Positions 48,165 to 58,700 of a stretch of DNA of 64,000 nt are shown here, piece after piece. Position numbers and translations under genes: made by a program. The notes below the pieces were generated by a model. That model made no database searches. It was not told the origin of the DNA and saw only the letters and a list, made by a program, of their open reading frames with translations. The stretch covers positions 15,170,638 through 15,234,637 of the forward strand of contig CM053333.1 of the NCBI GenBank assembly GCA_028583605.1. Direction: 5' to 3'. The stretch is from Dastarcus helophoroides (Eukaryota; Arthropoda; Insecta; Coleoptera; Bothrideridae). Numbering within the stretch: position 1 is the first letter of the stretch; every line of letters begins with the position of its first letter.

Positions 48165-49950
48165 CAGTGCTAGTCTGTAACTTGAAATAAATTCAGTAAA
48201 TCAAAGACAGTTTTTTTTTCGGAAATATGTGTGGACACGTTGATTAATATTTTGATTTGCGCTCTTTTTGATGTAGGAAAACTTTATACGGCATGTCCCA
48301 AATTTAAGATATGACTTCGTCGACAATTTTTTTAAAAAACAACCCAATTTTTTTCTTGACTATTCTCAAAGGGTATTTCAAGTTACACATGCGTACCAAA
48401 TTTCAATTTTTTATTTCTTGGCGTTAAAAAGATATCTACAAATTTAATAACTAATTCTAAAAATCAAGAAATCTGGTTCAATTCAATACAATTTTTATAA
48501 AGTTTAAAAATAGCGTATCAGAAAGTATTTGTTTGACATTTTTTGTCAAACTGCCGTACTTAACTGAAACCCACCAGATTAAAATTTTAATAATGATTGG
48601 CTACGGAGATAGAACAAGAACACAAAATGAAGTCATTTGTTTATTCAGAGAGAAGTATCCTGATTTACCACCCATATCGCAAAGAACCGTAAGAAGGATT
48701 GAAAACAGTTAGGCATTTAAGAAAAACAAGTAATTTCCGTCAGAATGCACTCAATAAAAATATCAAAATTACTGTACTTTTCTCTGTCCAAGAAAATCCT
48801 CATGTCTCCACTAGTCAGATAGGTAGGGAACTCAAAATTAACCAGACTTCAGTTGCAAGAATTCTGAAAATACAAAAATTTTATCCTTAGAAAATGACAA
48901 TCCTCCATGAACTCCTAGAAGATGATCCGGATAGAAGACTCCAGTTTTGCGAACAAATGATGGATCTACTGGACAGAAATGTTCTAAGCATAAAAAATAT
49001 CCCCTTTTTAGATTAATCAACGTTTATGTTAAATGGTAAGTTAAATCATCAAAATTGATGTTGCTGGGCAGACAACAACCCACACTGGATGAGGGAAGGC
49101 CACACTCAACATCCAGAGAAAGTCAAAGTTTGGGCAGAAATTATTGATTATCGAGTTACAGGACAAATTTTTTTCCAAGGAAATCTCAATGGGGTAGGAT
49201 ATTTAGAATTCTTGCAGAAAAAGCTAATTCCTGATTTAGCTATTTTGTTTCCTGATCCGGTAGAAACTGATCTACCGAATAGACACTTCTGGTTTCAACA
49301 ATAGGGTGCCCTTCCTCATTTTACAAGACCTGTCCGTGAGTATCTGAAGGATGTATTTCCAGGCAGATGCCTTGGTAGAAGAGGACCTTTTGAATGGCCA
49401 TACAGATCTCCGGCTTAACACCTATGGATTATTTCTTATAGGAGTATTTGAAGAGCAAAGTTTTTAAGATTAAACCTGCAAATATTGAGGAGTTGAAAAG
49501 ACGAATAAGACAGGAGTGTAGACTAATTTCCCCCGAAATAATTAGAAATGTTCAAAACAAGTTTCAGTCCCGTTTCGAGTATTGTCAGTTAGAAAATGGA
49601 CAACATTTTGTACATCTATTGAAGAAAGATTATTGAGTTGAATCAGAGTCCTTGAATTTTCAAATTAGTAAATATTTGTTAAATATCTTTTAAATGACAA
49701 TAAATAACAAATTGAAAATTAATACGTATGTGTAACTTAATATATTCTTTAGGAATAGTCAACAAAAAATTAGGTTGCCATTAAAAAAAATTGTCGATGG
49801 CGTCATATCTTAAATTTGGGATATGCTGTATAAAATTTTTCTACATAAAAAAGAACGCAAATTAAAATATTAATCGATATGTGCGAGCATATTTCCGAAA
49901 AAAACTGTCTTTGATTTACTGAATTTATTCCAAGTTACAGACTAGCACAG
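48165..49950 (+). mobile_element. End-to-end Tc1/mariner element with ~200 bp TIRs
   Basis: Starts CAGTGCTAGTCTGTAACTTG and ends with the complement (CAAGTTACAGACTAGCACAG, one difference). TA flanks both ends (48163-48164 and 49951-49952). The inverted repeats extend about 200 bp inward, through TCAGTAAATCAAAGACAG and AAATTTAAGATATGAC. The transposase lies on the plus strand and is inactivated. A truncated relative is at 11200-11927 on the other strand. Confidence 0.9.
48590..49640 (+). pseudogene. Mariner/IS630-type transposase, inactivated
   Basis: Starts at about 48592 with MIGYGDRTRTQNEV and a helix-turn-helix domain (PDLPPISQRTVRRI), then a second HTH-like part in the frame at 48699-48890 (TSQIGRELKINQTSVARIL). 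The catalytic domain continues with FCEQMMDLLDRN, HPEKVKVWAEI in 49089-49304, and the second catalytic-Asp region, where the Asp codon of QQDGAPPH is now a stop (TAG at about 49303). REYL, GRRGPFEWP and RSP follow. The third Asp region is hit by a one-base deletion, and the C-terminus (KPANIEELKRRIRQEC) is in 49448-49636. About 340 residues originally. Confidence 0.9.
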
Positions 49951-49952
49951 TA

Positions 49953-50118
49953 TAGAGCGGTGTCCGCTTATAAAGAACCCGCTTAATATGACCTTTCGCT
50001 TAAAACGAACCAATTTGTACGGTTCTGCTAGTATTATTTATCGTTTAATACGAGCTTCACTTATAACGAACCGATTTCTTTGGTCCCTTAAGGTTCGTTA
50101 TAAGTGAACACCACTGTC
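49953..50118. mobile_element. Short TA-type MITE, about 166 bp
   Basis: The left end GAGCGGTGTCCGCTTATAA and right end TTATAAGTGAACACCACTG are imperfect inverted repeats of about 25 bp, with inner CGAACC/GGTTCG blocks. The left end directly touches the mariner at 48165-49950, with only the TA between them. Non-coding. Confidence 0.65.
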
Positions 50119-50540
50119 TTTTACTTATTCTGTGTCCCAAACAAAGAATATTCTTTTATTGTTTTTATTCAATGTATAACAAGTGGTTTAATTATCTTAT
50201 ATTAGATTGTTGCATTGTGAGGAAAATCGAAACTACCCGTTGCATGCTTGACACAGGTAAATTTTCATTTTTCCTAATTTTATTGAATATGAAGTAATTT
50301 AATTGTTGTGGAACTAACTTATCTATTTTGATATCTGCGAGGTACATATGTACCTAAAATGTTATATTACTTACATTAAACTAAAGTGGCATGTAATTAA
50401 TATTAATAAAATAGTCTCTGAATATAATATATTCACAGTTATTCGTTAATTAAATCGGTCATTTTATAAAAAAAATATATTATACTACTTCATATTTTAC
50501 CAAAAGTAGCTGGGTTACAAAAGCACAAGAGGCCAAAGCA

Positions 50541-50553
50541 GGAGAGAGAGAGA

Positions 50554-50618
<65 letters not shown>
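50541..50618 (+). repeat. (GA)n microsatellite
   Basis: About 39 GA units with one GGG interruption near 50556. It lies just upstream of the LINE ORF1 remnant. Confidence 0.95.
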
Positions 50619-50621
<3 letters not shown>

Positions 50622-50835
50622 TGCATGGAAAAAAGACAACAAAAATGATAAGAAAAACATAGAAGTCTTTCCGGTAACTGTAAGAGGGCAAGAGTCGGCG
50701 ATTTACTAAAAGGCTTGCAAGGGTGGTGTAAAGATTCAGTCGTAGTTTATAGATGACTTTAAACTAATCACAAGACTATTCGACCGGGATACATACCGGG
50801 AAAGGTTACAATATCACACCTATCAATTACAAAGT

Positions 50836-51250
50836 AAAAAAAGGGTAAAGATTGTGATTAGAGGAATGCCCGCGCACATCAAAGTGGAAAACATTGCGGA
50901 AGATTTCGACGCCCAGCAGTACAAGGCAAATACAGTTACTAGGATTAAAGACAGATATAAAAAAATAATTCCTCCTGTAATATTAGAACTTAGTAGGATA
51001 TATAATCAATATATCACCTTCAAAGCTGCGGTGGACTACAAGTAAAGGTAGAAAGATTAAAAAGAAAATTATTAAATGCATAGGTTGGGTGCAAAGCACA
51101 ATATAAATGCTTAAAATGTAGAAAGAAGTCCATCACGCACCTCTGTAAAAAATCTGGATCAAATGCGCAAGTTGCGGAGTACCGCACCCATCATACTACA
51201 ACGGATATGAGTAAAACCCTTAAAATCAGAAAAACAACAGCTCACAATTA
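50836..51250 (+). pseudogene. LINE ORF1 (gag-like) remnant
   Basis: The open frame 50854-51045 reads IRGMPAHIKVENIAEDF, the typical start of the Jockey-type ORF1 central domain. Downstream, in broken frames, come zinc-knuckle remnants ending in KCASCGVPHPSYYNGYE near 51153-51205, which matches the last CCHC-like motif of this ORF1 class. Upstream ORF1 sequence is not recognisable. Confidence 0.75.
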
Positions 51251-51559
51251 AAATCACAGAATGGCACTCAACGTAACTTTGCGGACACAGTAAAAAGCAA
51301 GGTAGAACTAAATGAGACAACATTGCAACAAACCAGGACAAAAAACATCCGAAACAAAAGATAGAAGGCGGTAAACCAAGGGACAGAAACAAAAAAGTAG
51401 TTAAAAACTACCCAAACAATAAAAGAAACAAAATTGCACTGTTGCTGGGAGAACTGATAATACAATTTTCACAAACAGATGCGGATACAGAAAAGAGTAC
51501 AAATTTCATGAAACAACAAAGCAACTAGTTAGGAAACTACAAATTTAAAATAGCTAGCT

Positions 51560-52262
51560 GAAGTAAAACAGGTCCCTTATAATATGAGCATGGAATGCCA
51601 ACTCATTAGTCAACAAAAAAGAGGAGCTAACAATCTTCATGCAATAACCAATTTGGGTTTCATTACTGAGATCCATCTTAAACCAACGCAAAGACCAAAA
51701 ATTTCAAACTACAAATCCTATAAAGTTGACCAAACAAACAGTAAAAGGGTGAAAACTCCAAACTACATGAAAAAATTAATATCCCATGCCCCTTTACCAA
51801 ACATCTCAACGCAACCAACGGAGCAAACAGATTTAGTCGTAAACATGACAAATGAACAGACGCTACAAGCCAATGAAACATAGCAAAATGATTGTTAATA
51901 CAAAAGATCTAAATCAAATTACGTCCCACTATAGTAATGGGGACTTAAAATCAAAATATGCGGATTGAAACAGTAATCTCCCTAATCAGAAAGGAAACAT
52001 ACTGACTGAATTGGCAGATAGCAATGACATTTTGATAATTGACTTAAATAAACACGCGTATATAAAAACAAGAGGAACGCAAGATGCACTGGATATAGGC
52101 CTACTTAAAAACATAAAATATGAAAACAACGTAAGAACATATGATGAACTATCATCTGATCATCTACTAAAATTATTACAACTAGGAGAAGACTCAAACG
52201 AAGAAGAATTGAAGTTAAGTGCATTGACTGACATGCCTGCAAAAAAAAAGCTAAAACCTTAG
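51560..52262 (+). pseudogene. LINE endonuclease remnant
   Basis: The frame 51584-51883 starts near a degraded WNA/SLL-type beginning and contains FITEIHL, the counterpart of the catalytic ETHL motif with T for the usual E-T order. It is followed by ISNYKSYKV. A second frame (52011-52262) has NDILIIDLNKHAYIKTRGTQDALDIGLL, matching the late part of the endonuclease, where the conserved Asp before the ALDI block is kept. A stop-rich gap lies between. Confidence 0.75.
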
Positions 52263-52819
52263 AATTTAAAAACAAGCAGCTGCGAAATACTAGAAAAGCA
52301 GCCTAACTATTAGAAAAAGGAATAGCTGAAGGACTACAAGCAGCCACATCAACATCACATAAGAACATAAATAGGAAAAATTTACCACAATCCATTAAAA
52401 CACTAATTCACAAAAAAATAAAGCTAGAAAACCTATTCAAGAAGTTTAGACTAAACGCACAAGACATAATTAAACAGACTAACAAATCAAGTCAAGAAAG
52501 TGCTATACGATTTTCGAAACAAAGAATGACAAAGTAAACTGGAGAAATGTAATGACTTGGACAAAGACAGAAGCAGAGAAAATATATAAAAAATACTCAG
52601 AGCACTAAAATGAAAGCAAATAAATTTTAGCAATCAAAGGGAAAGATGGGAAAACCACAACGAGTCAAAAAGAAAAGCCAGAATTATACGCGGACATTGT
52701 AAAGAACAATTTTACAAACAACATACCACATACTAAAAAGGCAAGGAACTCCAAGGTACAAATAATAGGAACTGTATCAATTATCTTCAATCAAACGCAA
52801 AAAAAAACAAATTCCATCA

Positions 52820-53661
52820 GTAGAAAAGAAAGAAATCAAAACAATAATGAAGGCACCAAAGGCAAAGAAGGCCCCCGGCCCAGCAGCTGGATGAACACAC
52901 TCTCGATCTATTGACAGAATGTATAAACAATTTATTCAAATTCCAATACTTTCCCAACACATGGAAAAATAGTGACATCAACCTAATATGAGTACAAAAA
53001 CAAGGAAAACCTCCCACTGACCCTCAAAGTTACAGGCCCAGAAATCTGGTAAAAACCATCAGTAAAATGTGCGAGAGGGTAATCCTAAAAAAATGTAATA
53101 AATTATAACGTCAAAAAAGATCCTACTGGACGAGCCGATTTAGGGGTGAACACTCAACAAATACGCATTATTAAGGATAACTAGTAGAATAATTCAAGCT
53201 TACTATAGGAAAAAAACAGACTGTAGCAGTATTTATGGACATAGAAAAAACATTTGACAGGATATATTACAATGGACTGCTTGAAAAATTGCATTTACTA
53301 GACCTTCACCATATCTACAACCTACCCAAAAGGAGGAACGTTTAAACCTAAAGAGGGAAAATCAAGAAAAAGAAAATTAAGCCAAGGGTGCCACAAGGCT
53401 CGGTGCTAGGCCCCACTCTCTACTCGATATACACAGCAGATATCCCTAAAGTACCAAATATACTACTGGGATTATATGCAGGTGACAGAGTCATACTGAT
53501 ATAGTCTACCAAAATAGAAGCGGTAATAAAAATAACTCAATAATATTTAGGTAACCAGCTGTATCCGTGGTACGATCGCTGGCTAATCAAAGTGAACCCA
53601 AAAAAGTCGGAAGCAATTCACTTTACGGCAGGTAAACTCAGACCCAACACAGATCTAGTGT
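52820..53661 (+). pseudogene. LINE reverse transcriptase remnant, 5' portion
   Basis: Read across frames: KAPKAKKAPGP (about 52845), VFMDIEKTFDRIYYNGLLEKL near 53230-53290, RVPQGSVLGPTLYSIYTADIP near 53385-53445, and LYAGDRVILI at 53471-53500, where the catalytic YADD is now YAGD. Loss of the Asp and multiple stops make it inactive. The frame ends where the palindromic insertion begins. Confidence 0.85.
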
Positions 53662-54034
53662 TTATATATATATGTATATATATATTTTTAGTATTTGTTT
53701 ATGATCGTAGGGTATGTTAATTAATTTTGTTTTAGGGTAAGTCGATCAGTAGAGGTACAGGTAAAGAATACTCTTTATCTATTTCCAAGCTTTCGAAGCT
53801 TTATTTTTGCTTCATCATCAGGGATTAGATTTGAGATTTGACCTTTGTGAAGTGGTATACATCCTACTATATATTATATTACATTTGGTTTTTTTAAATG
53901 AGGGATAACCATTCCTGTCATTACATTGTCCTTTATGTGTTTCCTTTAAAGCTTCGAAAGCTTGGAAATAGATAAAGAGTATTCTTTACCTGTACCTCTA
54001 CTGATCGACTTACTCTAAAACAAAATTAATTAAA

Positions 54035-54072
<38 letters not shown>
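53662..54072. mobile_element. Palindromic insertion within the LINE
   Basis: Inverted arms of about 86 bp, 53718-53803 and 53947-54032, share TTAATTAATTTTGTTTTAG, GTCGATCAGTAGAGGTACAG and TTTCCAAGCTTTCGAAGC. The loop (about 140 bp) holds CATCATCAGGGAT on the plus strand. TA microsatellites lie on both outer sides (53662-53683 and 54038-54072). LINE coding resumes at about 54074. A hammerhead-like core is readable on the minus strand at 53784-53824. Confidence 0.8.
53784..53824 (-). ncRNA. Weak hammerhead-like motif (54 kb palindrome)
   Basis: Minus strand: CUGAUGA core, extra U, helix II GAAGC/GCUUC with A-rich loop, GAAA, then GC and UU. Helix I is only UCC/GGA and helix III is essentially one pair. 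The core and helix II are right, but the short helices make activity doubtful. The right arm lacks the CUGAUGA half. Confidence 0.35.
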
Positions 54073-54073
<1 letters not shown>

Positions 54074-54075
<2 letters not shown>

Positions 54076-54550
54076 GAGCAAAGAAACAAAATATCTGCGA
54101 ATTATTTTTGACCAAAAAAAGTCATATTCAATTTCCACATAGCAGAAATAATCAAGAAAGCCAGACAAATGTGTGCTAGTCTATAGCCTGCACTAAACCC
54201 CAAACGAGAATTAAATATTGAAAATAAAAGGAAAATATACCTGGCAACAATTAGACCCCCAATAACATATGCCTCTGTAACAGCAAACAACTTATATTAG
54301 GAAACAGAAAATTTAAACCGTTTAGAACAAAGTATTTAGGAGCACCATGGTTTGTTAGCAATGAACAAATTCATCGAGGGCTCAACATTCCGACAGTTGA
54401 GGAATTTTGTCAGAGATAAAAACGAAACTTCATCTCAAAACTAAAAACACATGACAACGAAACAATCACCGAGATCGTCAAACTAAATGAGGATCAACTG
54501 GGCGAGTACACCATGCGAATAACAACACTAAGTATAAAATACAAAGATAA
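54074..54550 (+). pseudogene. LINE ORF2 C-terminal remnant
   Basis: Resumes in broken frames after the insertion: FDQKK near 54105, YLGAPWFVSNEQIHRGLNIPT near 54327-54390, then VEEF. This corresponds to the typical APWYVRN/IHRDL region after the RT of Jockey-like elements. It fades out at about 54550. Confidence 0.8.
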
Positions 54551-54579
54551 AGGATGACAAAGGAGCAAATGAACGTGGT

Positions 54580-54790
54580 TTCGGTTCAGCTTAACAAAGA
54601 AGTTCCAAGATTTACTGATTGTGAGTGTTATAATAAAACGCACGCCTTCGAACCGCTATTTTTTCCTTCCGGTGTTCGGTTTTGGTTTAGGCTAAAAAAA
54701 TATATCGGTTCAGTTCCGGTTTTCGCTCCGACCAAAATAACGGTTTTTTCCGGTTTTCGGTTCAGCTCATTTTTTGATTTTTAAAACTTT
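54580..54790 (+). repeat. CGGTTTTCGGTT-rich repeat fragment
   Basis: GGTTTCGGTTCAGCTTA at 54579 and GGTTTTCGGTTCAGCTCA at 54752 are direct repeats, with TTCGGTTTTGGTTT and CCGGTTTTCG words between them. It looks like a transposon end, perhaps hAT, but no mate is visible. Confidence 0.35.
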
Positions 54791-54799
54791 TTCAAATTA

Positions 54800-54984
54800 A
54801 AAATTGATTTTTGAACATAATTTAGAAAATGTGATGTCTTTTTTTTTAATATTGCAACACGTAACTACTCTGACCTAAAATTGAAGGAAAATATTTTCTA
54901 TTTTTAAAGTGTAAATATTTCATGCTGAAACTCTCAATTTTGAGTCCAATTTGAGTTCAAATTTCAAGAAAAACCTGAACTTTG
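54800..54984. repeat. A/T-tract DNA
   Basis: Texture as in 5590-10241; continues after the next element to about 55800. No gene. Confidence 0.4.
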
Positions 54985-54992
54985 TAAACTAG

Positions 54993-55232
54993 AACTATAG
55001 AACTTGTCCGCTGAAACCAAGAAAGATTAAAAAACACAACAAACGTTGCTCTAACGCATCAAGCCAAGCCAAGCTGTCATCTTCAGAGAGATACTGTATC
55101 TCTCTGAAGATGACAGCTTGGCTGTCGAAATGCGTTAGAGCAACGTTTGTTGTGTTTTTTTATCTTTCTTGGTTTCAGGGGCCAAGTTCTTATTTCAATT
55201 TTTGAAGATAACCAAGGACCAGTCCGTTTCAC
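54993..55232. mobile_element. Inverted-dimer ribozyme repeat, second complete copy
   Basis: Same architecture as 39334-39587: left arm AACTTGTCCGCTGAAACCAA, inverted right arm, then the tail GAAGATAACCAAGGACCAGT. Flanking direct repeats TAAACTAG (54985-54992) and TAAACGAG (55233-55240) differ at one base and look like an aged 8-9 bp target duplication. It lies within A/T-tract DNA. Confidence 0.75.
55102..55142 (+). ncRNA. Hammerhead-like motif, right arm (55 kb), best-paired copy
   Basis: Plus strand: helix I CUCU/AGAG, core CUGAAGA with one extra U, helix II GACAGC/GCUGUC (six perfect pairs) and UUG loop, GAAA, helix III U-GC-G, cleavage context UU. Relative to the 11 kb copy, the third helix II pair changed from U-A to C-G on both strands. 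The left arm of this element has lost GAAA. Confidence 0.55.
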
Positions 55233-55240
55233 TAAACGAG

Positions 55241-55860
55241 ATTTTAGAAATAATTTCAGCTGTAGTTAAAAAGTTTGTGAATAAATTTAACATTTTTAGA
55301 ACGGATTTTTGACACAAAATTTCAAGAAGCAAAGGGCCGAACTTTTGAGTTTATTCCAGAAATTTAGCGTAAGCAATTACGTAAGAGAACACACAATTTT
55401 TAATTCTAAATTCTAAAAAAATCGCAGTTTTGAGGCTTAAGTCGAAATTTGATAAAAAAATCAAAGTTTTAAGAATAAAAATTACTATTTCACCGTCAAC
55501 AAAATCATTGCAAGTTTAAATTATACATTTTTAAACATGTCACCATTTCAAGTTTACTGTAAAAATGTCGACCCCAATGCCAAGATTCCGGCTTTAAAAT
55601 GGAATATTATGTTGAAATTTTTGCTGAAATTTTGACTTGAAATTTAAAAATTTCTAGGTTAAATTTGAAACTGCAAGATTTTAGCGAAAATTTTGAGAAA
55701 AAATCATAGCTTGGAATTTTTGAAAGATTTAGGAAGTCGACAGCAGAAATTTAAATTCAGGATTTCGGAAAAAAAATTGGAATACCAAAATCAAAGTGAA
55801 ATTTGAAGGACGACAAACTAACAAACCATCTTTCGTCTTTTTTATGTCTTAGCAATATTC
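55241..55860. repeat. A/T-tract DNA
   Basis: Continues the A-run/T-run texture with words such as GAAATTTGATAAAAAAATC. No gene. Confidence 0.4.
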
Positions 55861-55869
55861 ACTAAACAT

Positions 55870-56570
55870 CAATAGGGGCTATCGATATTATCGATAGTTT
55901 TGGCAATCGAAATCTATCGATAGTATTGTTCGGTAATATCGCTAGTTCTTAAAAAATAGTTTTTAATGAGTTTTTGTTTATGTTTTCGTTTAAAGTTAAG
56001 TAATTTAATATATTAACACACTATGTATACATGTCATCTCTATTAAAATAATACATTGGTTAGTGGCAATATGTAATTATAAATACAAGGAAGCAGACCA
56101 TTTCATATTTATTTCGAGTTTTCTTCCCTCGTCAATAGATGACGCCCATATTCACCCTTAAAAACACCAATTTTGCTTTGCTTTAATTTCATAAAATAAT
56201 GTAAACCATCTATGATTGAAGGGAGCAATTCAACAAAAACTTATAAATTAAAGATTAAGGTTACCAACAGTTCGAACATTTTGTATCTTACGCCAACCGT
56301 CAATAGTGTGCATTCTGTGAACTATAAAAATATAATTTGTCATAAGTATATTTTTGGTAAATTTGTCTGCTGCTTGCAAATTATGTAAAGTAAAATACAA
56401 ATCGAGTGGAAACACAAGCAACCTAAAAGACCATATTAAAGGGAAACATCCAACAACAACATTAAATATATTTAAAATAAAACTATCAGTTAGCACTATC
56501 GATATTTTCGTGAGAGGCCTGTCGATAATATCGATAGTACAAACTATCGATATTATCGACTATGTCATTG
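55870..56570 (+). mobile_element. Internally deleted hAT element with TATCGATA-rich ends
   Basis: The left end (CAATAGGGGCTATCGATATT) and the complement of the right end (CAATGACATAGTCGATAATA) are similar over about 30 bp. Three TATCGATA words lie at the left (55880, 55889, 55915) and three at the right (56497, 56529, 56545). A BED-type zinc finger is encoded inside, but the catalytic part of the transposase is absent. No clear 8 bp target duplication. Confidence 0.7.
56354..56490 (+). pseudogene. BED zinc-finger remnant of a hAT transposase
   Basis: Residues 7-33 of the open frame at 56354 read CKLCKVKYKSSGNTSNL then KDHIKGKHP. The Cys pair, the G-N-TSNL core and the His pair are the BED-finger DNA-binding signature. 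Coding similarity stops right after it and the frame runs into the TATCGATA-rich right end. hAT transposases carry this domain at the N-terminus, so only the DNA-binding start survives. Whether it is expressed is unknown. Confidence 0.8.
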
Positions 56571-56574
56571 TCTC

Positions 56575-58698
56575 TTAGCTGTGTTATATTGTGGGAACGA
56601 AAAATCTGTTTTAATCTTGGACGTTGTTATTTTAAATTTACATCTGCCCAAAATTTGCCAGCGTTTTTTCATGATATAGTCAACTTTTAACTTATATATT
56701 GTAGGCGTAGAGATAAGTTATCAAACGAGTTACATAAATCATTGTTTATAAGAACTTTTTGTTTTAAAATAAAACGACCAACCAAAACACTTTTAAATCC
56801 CCACGTATATAAAACACATTCCTAAAAAAATCATTAAAATTAAAACGGTTTTGTGGGCTTTGAAAATTTAATAATTTTTCTACTTCATTGACCATTTAGT
56901 ATAATAAGAACATAAAATTTCTTTTGTAGACGTCGGCTGTATAAGAGCAAGAAGTATTTAACAAGAGGGTAAAGTGTTTGGCTATTGTAAGTTGAGAAAG
57001 TTTCATCTTTAAGTAAACTTAGAAATCTCACCTTTATTCTGTAAACGCTGCTATACAACAGCAATTCCATAGAAACAGAGCGACATATTTGACTATTGCT
57101 CGCTAATTAAATTTCGCTGTTTGGTGAAGTCTATCGCCCATTGTTTATTTCAAACGAAATTTGATTTAAGTTCTTGAAAACTATTTCATGGTAAGTGTGG
57201 CAAAATTGGAATATTTTCACTAGATTTCATCCAGTGCTTCAAACTTAAAGAGCCTAAACATGTCAAAGAATGGGAAAATTATGACAAAATGAATCATTTA
57301 TTAAACTTGTACTGAAAAGGCTTTAAGCATACCAAATATGTGTACTTAAACATCCATGTCCTCTTTTAAAATCACGCAAAATTTCTAAAACACTGTTTAA
57401 GAGTTTATTTACGCCACATAAATTCCAGGAGAAATGGCAACATAAAAAGGGGAGAGTAATATTCAAGATCCTGAATCACGTGCAAGTTTTCCCTATTTAA
57501 AAAAACATTTCTCGCTTCAAATTTCAGGACTGAAAACACATAACATATAAAATAATTAGGGTTGCATTAGAAAGAAAAACACGAAATGTATATTAGATTT
57601 GTAGGTCAACTTTGGAGTGCTTCCAATTTACTATTAGATGTTAGATGTGTATTTTAATAAAATTATCCCCAAACTTATGATGTCGAGCTAGTAGTGGAAT
57701 TGATTTAAATCGAGGATTCGTGCTCTTAGTTCAAACCCACAATTACACAACCCAAGTAATTACAGTTTAAAAGGTTCAAAACACAGATTGTTGAGGAGCA
57801 AACGAACAGCTTACAATCTGCCCTTTCGTTATGGGTGCTGCCACAAAGACTTAGGAAATATTAACCACGACTTATTATTTCTTAACCGTCCGAAAAATAC
57901 AAAAATAACCCTGTGAGCTCATACAGTAATTTCTCCGTGCGTTTGCCGAGGCAAAAAATCTAATAAAAAGTTTCATAAGACGATTTTATTAATTCTAAGG
58001 GTACGGGGAAAGAATGAGCTCTAAACCGAGCTGATTTTCGGTTACTTACGAAAACCCTATAATCCCTGATATGCAGAATAATTCTCCGAACCTGATCAAT
58101 ATTCAGTGTGCGTGCCCAATTTTAAAAATCTTCTATGAGCACCCGGGATTTAATTGTCTGTAGAATTTAAAATCGTCTTATTCCTCATCCGGGACTGAGT
58201 CAATATCAGCAATAAAACAAGAATCATTTGCAAAATCTAGTATAATGGAATTCGAAATGGGTTCTAAAAATTTTTCAATTTTAGCATTAATTGAAAATTC
58301 AGTTCAAGTTTTATTGAAAGTATTACCGTATATGCAAATCAAAACTTTAACTTCGTAGGAAAGAGTTTTATGCCTGAGGTGTCGTCCTATTATTATTCAT
58401 TTTAAAGTAAGGAAAATCAATACAGAATTGTTCTTCTGTAAAGAACAATAGCAGAACTTTGCATTTTCACATCCATGACTAATTATAGTTACGACAGAAA
58501 TAGAACGCATGTTTAATATAATCATACACAATCTGTTATATACATATGAGCAAGTAAACGTTATTGTTTAGAAATAATAATTCAATCCGTTTATAAACAG
58601 AACAAAGAAGTGTAGTTAAAATAATAAAACTTTATAGCTCATTTATGTCCAATCATTTGTTTTTTAATAGAACTGGAAGAAAAATCATGACATCCATG
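56575..58698. other. Intergenic DNA, no gene recognised
   Basis: Only one frame of 61 codons (56885-57070 minus), unrecognised. No repeat that I can match elsewhere in the window. Confidence 0.45.
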
Positions 58699-58700
58699 TA

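Larger units (their letters stand above)
50640..54550 (+). mobile_element. Jockey-like LINE relic, interrupted
   Basis: Colinear remnants in the order ORF1 (RNA-binding domain, zinc knuckles), AP-type endonuclease, reverse transcriptase and ORF2 C-terminal part, all on plus. It is interrupted at about 53662-54072 by an unrelated palindromic insertion flanked by TA microsatellites. The sequence is A-rich on the sense strand, typical of such LINEs. Many frameshifts and stops. Confidence 0.85.

Noticed and set aside
50541..50618. (GA)n tract as a promoter GAGA element
   Set aside because: No gene downstream except a dead LINE; best read as a microsatellite.
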